From Methylomicrobium sp. (lineage in GTDB: Bacteria > Pseudomonadota > Gammaproteobacteria > Methylococcales > Methylomonadaceae), in contig SLIO01000135.1 in assembly GCA_007135635.1 (NCBI GenBank), positions 1 to 8,820 of the forward strand: a DNA stretch of 8,820 bases, written 5' to 3'. Every line of letters begins with the position of its first letter. Within the stretch, counting starts at the first letter, position 1. The notes under the pieces were generated by a model. It was given only the letters and a program-made list of their open reading frames with translations. It did no database searches and was not told where the DNA came from. This document shows, in pieces, positions 6,072 through 8,820 of the stretch. A program made the position numbers and the translations under genes.

Positions 6072-6656
6072 TTAAATCACCTTGACGCCAAATCTTTCCA
6101 GCAACCCAATTAATTTGATTAAAGGCAGTCCGATCAGGGCGTTGGGGTCGTCGCTTTCAATTTTGTTCAATAAAACGATACCCATTCCTTCCGATTTGAA
6201 TCCTCCAGCACAATCATACGGTTTTTCTAGATCCACATAACAGTTGACGGTTGTCTCCGTTAATTTTTTGAAATAGACCCGGCATTCGTCGATATCACTA
6301 ATCACTTCCCCGGTTAAACTGTCTGCAACCGCCACTCCGGTGTAAAATGTCATGCATTGATCTGATGCGGCCAAAAGCTGTTCAATGGTGTTTTTTCTGT
6401 TGCCCGGCTTACTAAGCCGGAAGCCGTTGAGTACCGCAACTTGGTCAGAACCGATAATCAAGCTGTTTGGGAATTTTTCGATTAATTTGCTGGCTTTGGC
6501 TTCGCTAAGTCGGAGAGCAGTTTGACTTGGAGACTCATCGAGTAGCGGCGTCTCGTCGAGCTCCGGCGATGCACTAATAAATTCCAAATGTAATTTTCGT
6601 AACAAAAATTGTCGATATTCGGAAGATGAGGCGAGGACCAGTTGTTTAAATACCAT
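6072..6656 (-). CDS. yceF: Maf-family nucleotide pyrophosphatase, YceF subgroup
   Basis: This 194-residue Maf/HAM1-fold protein hydrolyses non-canonical nucleoside triphosphates to the monophosphate and pyrophosphate. The YceF subgroup prefers 7-methyl-GTP. Visible motifs are LASSSEYRQFLL (8-19) in the P-loop-like substrate site, ASPELDETP (29-37), the catalytic IIGSDQV with Asp71 (67-73), KP at 83-84, TFYTG (103-107), CAGGFKSEGMG (149-159) and DPNALIGLPL (170-179). This set, especially FKSEG and DPNALIGLPL, matches E. coli YceF better than the dTTP/UTP-specific YhdE branch. It is the only minus-strand gene here and diverges from yceD, as in E. coli. There is no obvious Shine-Dalgarno before its ATG. 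Cytoplasmic housecleaning enzyme. Confidence 0.95.
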   Translation of the reverse strand: MVFKQLVLASSSEYRQFLLRKLHLEFISASPELDETPLLDESPSQTALRLSEAKASKLIEKFPNSLIIGSDQVAVLNGFRLSKPGNRKNTIEQLLAASDQCMTFYTGVAVADSLTGEVISDIDECRVYFKKLTETTVNCYVDLEKPYDCAGGFKSEGMGIVLLNKIESDDPNALIGLPLIKLIGLLERFGVKVI

Positions 6657-6677
6657 TTTAGAAAGTTTGATTGTGGT

Positions 6678-6706
6678 TTGACGAAGTACTCTATTACGGC
6701 TATCAT
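6678..6706 (+). promoter_or_regulatory. Sigma70-type promoter of the yceD-rpmF block
   Basis: TTGACG (6678-6683, 5 of 6) and TATCAT (6701-6706, 5 of 6) are separated by exactly 17 bp in the maf-yceD divergent gap. The predicted transcript start, about 7 nt after the -10, falls near 6713, only about 3 nt before the yceD ATG. This is the best promoter match in the window by eye. Confidence 0.6.
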
Positions 6707-6715
6707 TGCCCGGTT

Positions 6716-7240
6716 ATGTTGGATCGATTACCTGAACTTATAGACCCTCTGAGTTTTGCTGATAAGCATAGCGAACTCTCGGGACAAATAAAACTAAAAA
6801 GCCTAAGTCGTTTAGCGCCTTTGCTAAAAGATGATTCTGGTGTTGCCAGTGTTGAACTTTTTTTTAGCAGGCACGGGCGACTGGCAAGCATCGAAGGGCG
6901 CATTACAGCGAAATTGACCGTGACGTGTCAAAATTGTTTAGATGCAATGGATTTATTGATAGAAAGCAATATTAGGCTTGGCATCGTCGGCTCTTTGGAT
7001 GAAGCCAATCGATTACCGCAAGATTATGAGCCTTTATTGGTTGGGGAAGGGAAAGTCCCTCTCAAGGATATCGTTGAGGATGAGCTTTTGCTAGCCTTGC
7101 CTGATTTTCCGCGTCATTCGGAAGCTTGTTTTAAAACTGAGACAAGTGTCGATCGTCAGGATTCTTTGAATGTCGAACAATCGAATTCTAATAACCCTTT
7201 TTCAATTTTAGCCAAACTAAAGCATACTGGAGTGAAATAA
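6716..7240 (+). CDS. yceD: YceD (DUF177), metal-binding protein linked to 23S rRNA maturation
   Basis: The protein has 174 residues from ATG 6716, about the usual length, and reads like E. coli YceD throughout. It starts with [13 protein letters not shown]. The CxxC at Cys71-Cys74 (TVTCQNCLD) and Cys138 are candidate zinc ligands. [29 protein letters not shown] (104-132) and the C-terminal [11 protein letters not shown] are family hallmarks. DUF177 proteins are implicated in accumulation of 23S rRNA and ribosome assembly, and the gene nearly always precedes rpmF, as here. ATG 6716 is chosen because the upstream extension from TTG 6671 has no likeness to the family and overlaps the promoter. 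No Shine-Dalgarno is visible, so the message may be nearly leaderless. The TAA overlaps the rpmF ATG by one base. Confidence 0.93.
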   Translation: MLDRLPELIDPLSFADKHSELSGQIKLKSLSRLAPLLKDDSGVASVELFFSRHGRLASIEGRITAKLTVTCQNCLDAMDLLIESNIRLGIVGSLDEANRLPQDYEPLLVGEGKVPLKDIVEDELLLALPDFPRHSEACFKTETSVDRQDSLNVEQSNSNNPFSILAKLKHTGVK

Positions 7241-7422
7241 TGGCCGTACAAAAAAGCAAAGTAACCCGCTCAAGACGTGGACAACGTCGTTCTCATGATT
7301 CGTTAACCAGTAAGACCCTATCTCAGGATCCCTTGACTGGAGAAACTCACCTGCGTCATCACGTTAGCCCCGATGGTTTTTTTAAAGGCCGCCAAATCGT
7401 GAACACTAACGACGAAGATTAA
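7240..7422 (+). CDS. rpmF: Large ribosomal subunit protein bL32
   Basis: This 60-residue basic protein binds 23S rRNA in the large subunit. It shows the bL32 pattern [22 protein letters not shown], then [21 protein letters not shown]. The four cysteines of zinc-binding L32 are absent, as in E. coli, so this is the zinc-independent form. GGAG (7229-7232) lies 7 nt before the ATG, inside the end of yceD, and TAATG joins the two genes, indicating translational coupling. It is followed by a strong intrinsic terminator. Confidence 0.98.
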   Translation: MAVQKSKVTRSRRGQRRSHDSLTSKTLSQDPLTGETHLRHHVSPDGFFKGRQIVNTNDED

Positions 7423-7445
7423 GTTAAGTCGATTTCTTTTATATC

Positions 7446-7498
7446 AAGATGCTCAACCGGACTGGATTTGTCCGACTCGGTTGAGCATCTTATTTTTT
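7446..7498 (+). terminator. Rho-independent terminator between rpmF and plsX
   Basis: A perfect 14-bp stem pairs AAGATGCTCAACCG (7446-7459) with CGGTTGAGCATCTT (7478-7491). A short inner GAC/GTC pairing lies in the 18-nt loop, and the T-rich tract TTATTTTTT ends at 7498. It begins 23 nt after the rpmF stop and ends 16 nt before the plsX GTG. It should end most yceD-rpmF transcripts, so plsX-fabH would depend on read-through or a further promoter. Confidence 0.88.
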
Positions 7499-7514
7499 AG
7501 GGTCATTCGCAGGC

Positions 7515-8543
7515 GTGAATTTAACAATTTCAATTGATGCAATGGGCGGGGACTATGGGCCCGCAGTAACTATTCCGGCGTCATTGGATTGCTTAAAGAA
7601 CAATCCAAACTTAAAACTGATCTTAGTAGGCGATGAAGCCGTGCTAAAAGATCATCTGTCTCAGGCTTTGGTCGATTTTGCCGGTCGGCTTTCGATACGG
7701 CACGCATCACAATGCGTCGGCATGGACGAGTCGCCTTCTAAAGCATTAAAAAATAAAAAAGATTCTTCAATGCGTGTCGCGATTAATCTAGTTAAGAGCG
7801 GCGAGGCCGATGCTTGCGTAAGTGCCGGTAATACCGGTGCGTTGATGGCGACCGCGCGCTTTGTTTTAAAAATGATTCCGGGCATAGATCGACCGGCTAT
7901 TATCTCGACAATACCTTCGATATTCGGTCACACTCATGTTTTGGATTTAGGCGGCAATGTCGATTGCACCGCAGAGCATCTTTTTCAATTCGCGGTAATG
8001 GGCTCTGAATTGGTTAAAGCTGTTGAAAACAACGACAACCCGACTGTCGGTTTACTCAATATCGGCGAAGAGGAAGTTAAAGGTAACGAGCAAGTTAAAG
8101 CCGCCGCCAAATTGCTCGAAAGCTCTTCGTTAAATTATATTGGATATGTAGAAGGGGATTCCTTGACAGCGGGAAACATCAAGGTCGACTTAATTGTCGC
8201 CGATGGATTTGTCGGCAACGTGGCTCTGAAATCCATCGAGGGTGCCGCCAAGATGATCAGTACCGTTTTGAAAGAAGCGTTTAATAAAAATATTTTTACG
8301 CGACTGTGTGGTTTGCTAATCTACCCGGTCCTTCGATCCTTCAAACAGCGAATAGACCCGAGAATGTATAATGGCGCCAGTTTTCTTGGTTTGAATGGTC
8401 TAGTGATCAAAAGCCATGGCGGCGCGGATGCACTGGCCTTCAAAACGGCCGTGCAATTGGCGGAAATAGAAGTTTCCAAAGGCGTCATCAGAAAGATAGG
8501 CGAGCAGGTCGAAACCATTTTATCGAAAAGAGAGAGCTTATGA
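7515..8543 (+). CDS. plsX: Phosphate acyltransferase PlsX
   Basis: The enzyme makes acyl-phosphate from acyl-ACP and phosphate, feeding PlsY at the first step of phospholipid synthesis. It is a peripheral membrane protein. With 342 residues it has the full usual length. The N-terminal [13 protein letters not shown] (4-16) is the family signature. Further segments are [12 protein letters not shown] (about 100-111), [49 protein letters not shown] and [21 protein letters not shown]. The start is GTG 7515; the next in-frame ATG lies within the signature and is too late. The Shine-Dalgarno is weak (AGG at 7511-7513) and sits just after the terminator's T tract. Its TGA overlaps the fabH ATG (ATGA), so the two are translationally coupled. 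Confidence 0.97.
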   Translation: MNLTISIDAMGGDYGPAVTIPASLDCLKNNPNLKLILVGDEAVLKDHLSQALVDFAGRLSIRHASQCVGMDESPSKALKNKKDSSMRVAINLVKSGEADACVSAGNTGALMATARFVLKMIPGIDRPAIISTIPSIFGHTHVLDLGGNVDCTAEHLFQFAVMGSELVKAVENNDNPTVGLLNIGEEEVKGNEQVKAAAKLLESSSLNYIGYVEGDSLTAGNIKVDLIVADGFVGNVALKSIEGAAKMISTVLKEAFNKNIFTRLCGLLIYPVLRSFKQRIDPRMYNGASFLGLNGLVIKSHGGADALAFKTAVQLAEIEVSKGVIRKIGEQVETILSKRESL

Positions 8544-8820
8544 CCGATCGCTCAAAAATATATCACTCAAGAATAATTGGCACAGGCGGTTATTTGCCTA
8601 AGCAAATTCGCACAAACGACGATATTTCAAAAATCGTCGATACCTCTGATGCTTGGATTTATGAGCGTACCGGCATAAAAAGTCGCCGTATCGCGGCTCC
8701 CGATGAGACCGCATCAAGCATGGGAGAAATTGCCGCACGTCAAGCCATTGAGGTGGCCGGCATAGCTCCGGAGCAAATCGATATGATTATTGTCGCGACC
8801 GGAACGCCGGATCGCGTTTA
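8540..8820 (+). CDS. fabH: Beta-ketoacyl-ACP synthase III, FabH (N-terminal part, cut by window edge)
   Basis: The first 93 codons are present and the frame is open at the right edge. FabH condenses acetyl-CoA with malonyl-ACP to start fatty-acid synthesis. The segment [20 protein letters not shown], then [29 protein letters not shown] and [12 protein letters not shown], matches the N-terminal half of the thiolase fold in FabH. The Trp and Arg of [10 protein letters not shown], which contact CoA in this family, are kept. The catalytic Cys, His and Asn lie beyond the window. ATG 8540 has GAGAG (8531-8535) 4 nt upstream and overlaps the plsX stop. About nine residues precede the usual FabH start, a minor extension. 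Confidence 0.96.
   Translation, partial: MTDRSKIYHSRIIGTGGYLPKQIRTNDDISKIVDTSDAWIYERTGIKSRRIAAPDETASSMGEIAARQAIEVAGIAPEQIDMIIVATGTPDRV

Noticed and set aside
6671..6715. TTG start extending YceD by 15 residues
   Set aside because: The added residues do not resemble YceD, and the stretch contains the best promoter in the window.
7240..7422. Missing zinc cysteines in bL32 as a sign of a defective or zinc-starvation paralogue
   Set aside because: Gammaproteobacterial bL32 normally lacks the cysteines, and the gene is in its standard place.
1..8820. CRISPR array, tRNA, rRNA, transposase or defence cluster
   Set aside because: I saw no regularly spaced direct repeats, no cloverleaf-like segments and no transposase or defence-protein motifs in any frame.

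Overview
The window looks like chromosomal DNA of a gammaproteobacterium. Three things support this: the yceF / yceD-rpmF-plsX-fabH arrangement, a zinc-free bL32, and YrdA, DusA and YceF proteins that resemble the enterobacterial ones closely. Base composition is moderate. The style of the palindromic repeats reminds me of methanotrophs of the order Methylococcales, but that is recollection and not proof. Every protein-coding gene except one (maf/yceF) lies on the + strand. I see no tRNA, rRNA, CRISPR array, phage gene or transposase.

Layout. Positions 1-100 hold candidate promoter elements and a good Shine-Dalgarno for yrdA (gamma-carbonic-anhydrase-like). It is followed by dusA (tRNA dihydrouridine synthase), whose 5' end contains a nested palindromic repeat of about 120 bp, and by folE (GTP cyclohydrolase I). 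Next comes a 63-residue protein with two predicted membrane segments, coupled by an ATGA overlap to a MutS-family ATPase that has two membrane segments of its own and no mismatch-recognition domain. A gene-free stretch of roughly 290 bp (4312-4603) is mostly filled by a second, different palindromic element (4381-4543) with the look of a MITE. Then come a secreted lytic transglycosylase (DUF4124 + SLT) and an HDOD signalling protein. The HDOD gene converges on maf/yceF. Divergent from maf is the lipid/ribosome block yceD-rpmF-(terminator)-plsX-fabH, and fabH runs off the right edge.

How the genes work together. PlsX and FabH supply acyl-phosphate for phospholipid synthesis and start fatty-acid elongation. 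YceD and RpmF link this block to ribosome assembly, and an intrinsic terminator after rpmF may set the ratio of L32 to PlsX. DusA modifies tRNA and FolE opens the tetrahydrofolate pathway. The small membrane protein and the membrane MutS-like ATPase probably act together, but their function is unknown.

Novelty. Most of the window is housekeeping. The stretches most worth a second look are the repeat lying inside the only plausible dusA reading frame, the MITE-like cruciform element upstream of the transglycosylase gene, and the coupled small-membrane-protein / membrane-MutS pair. I do not claim a demonstrated new system.
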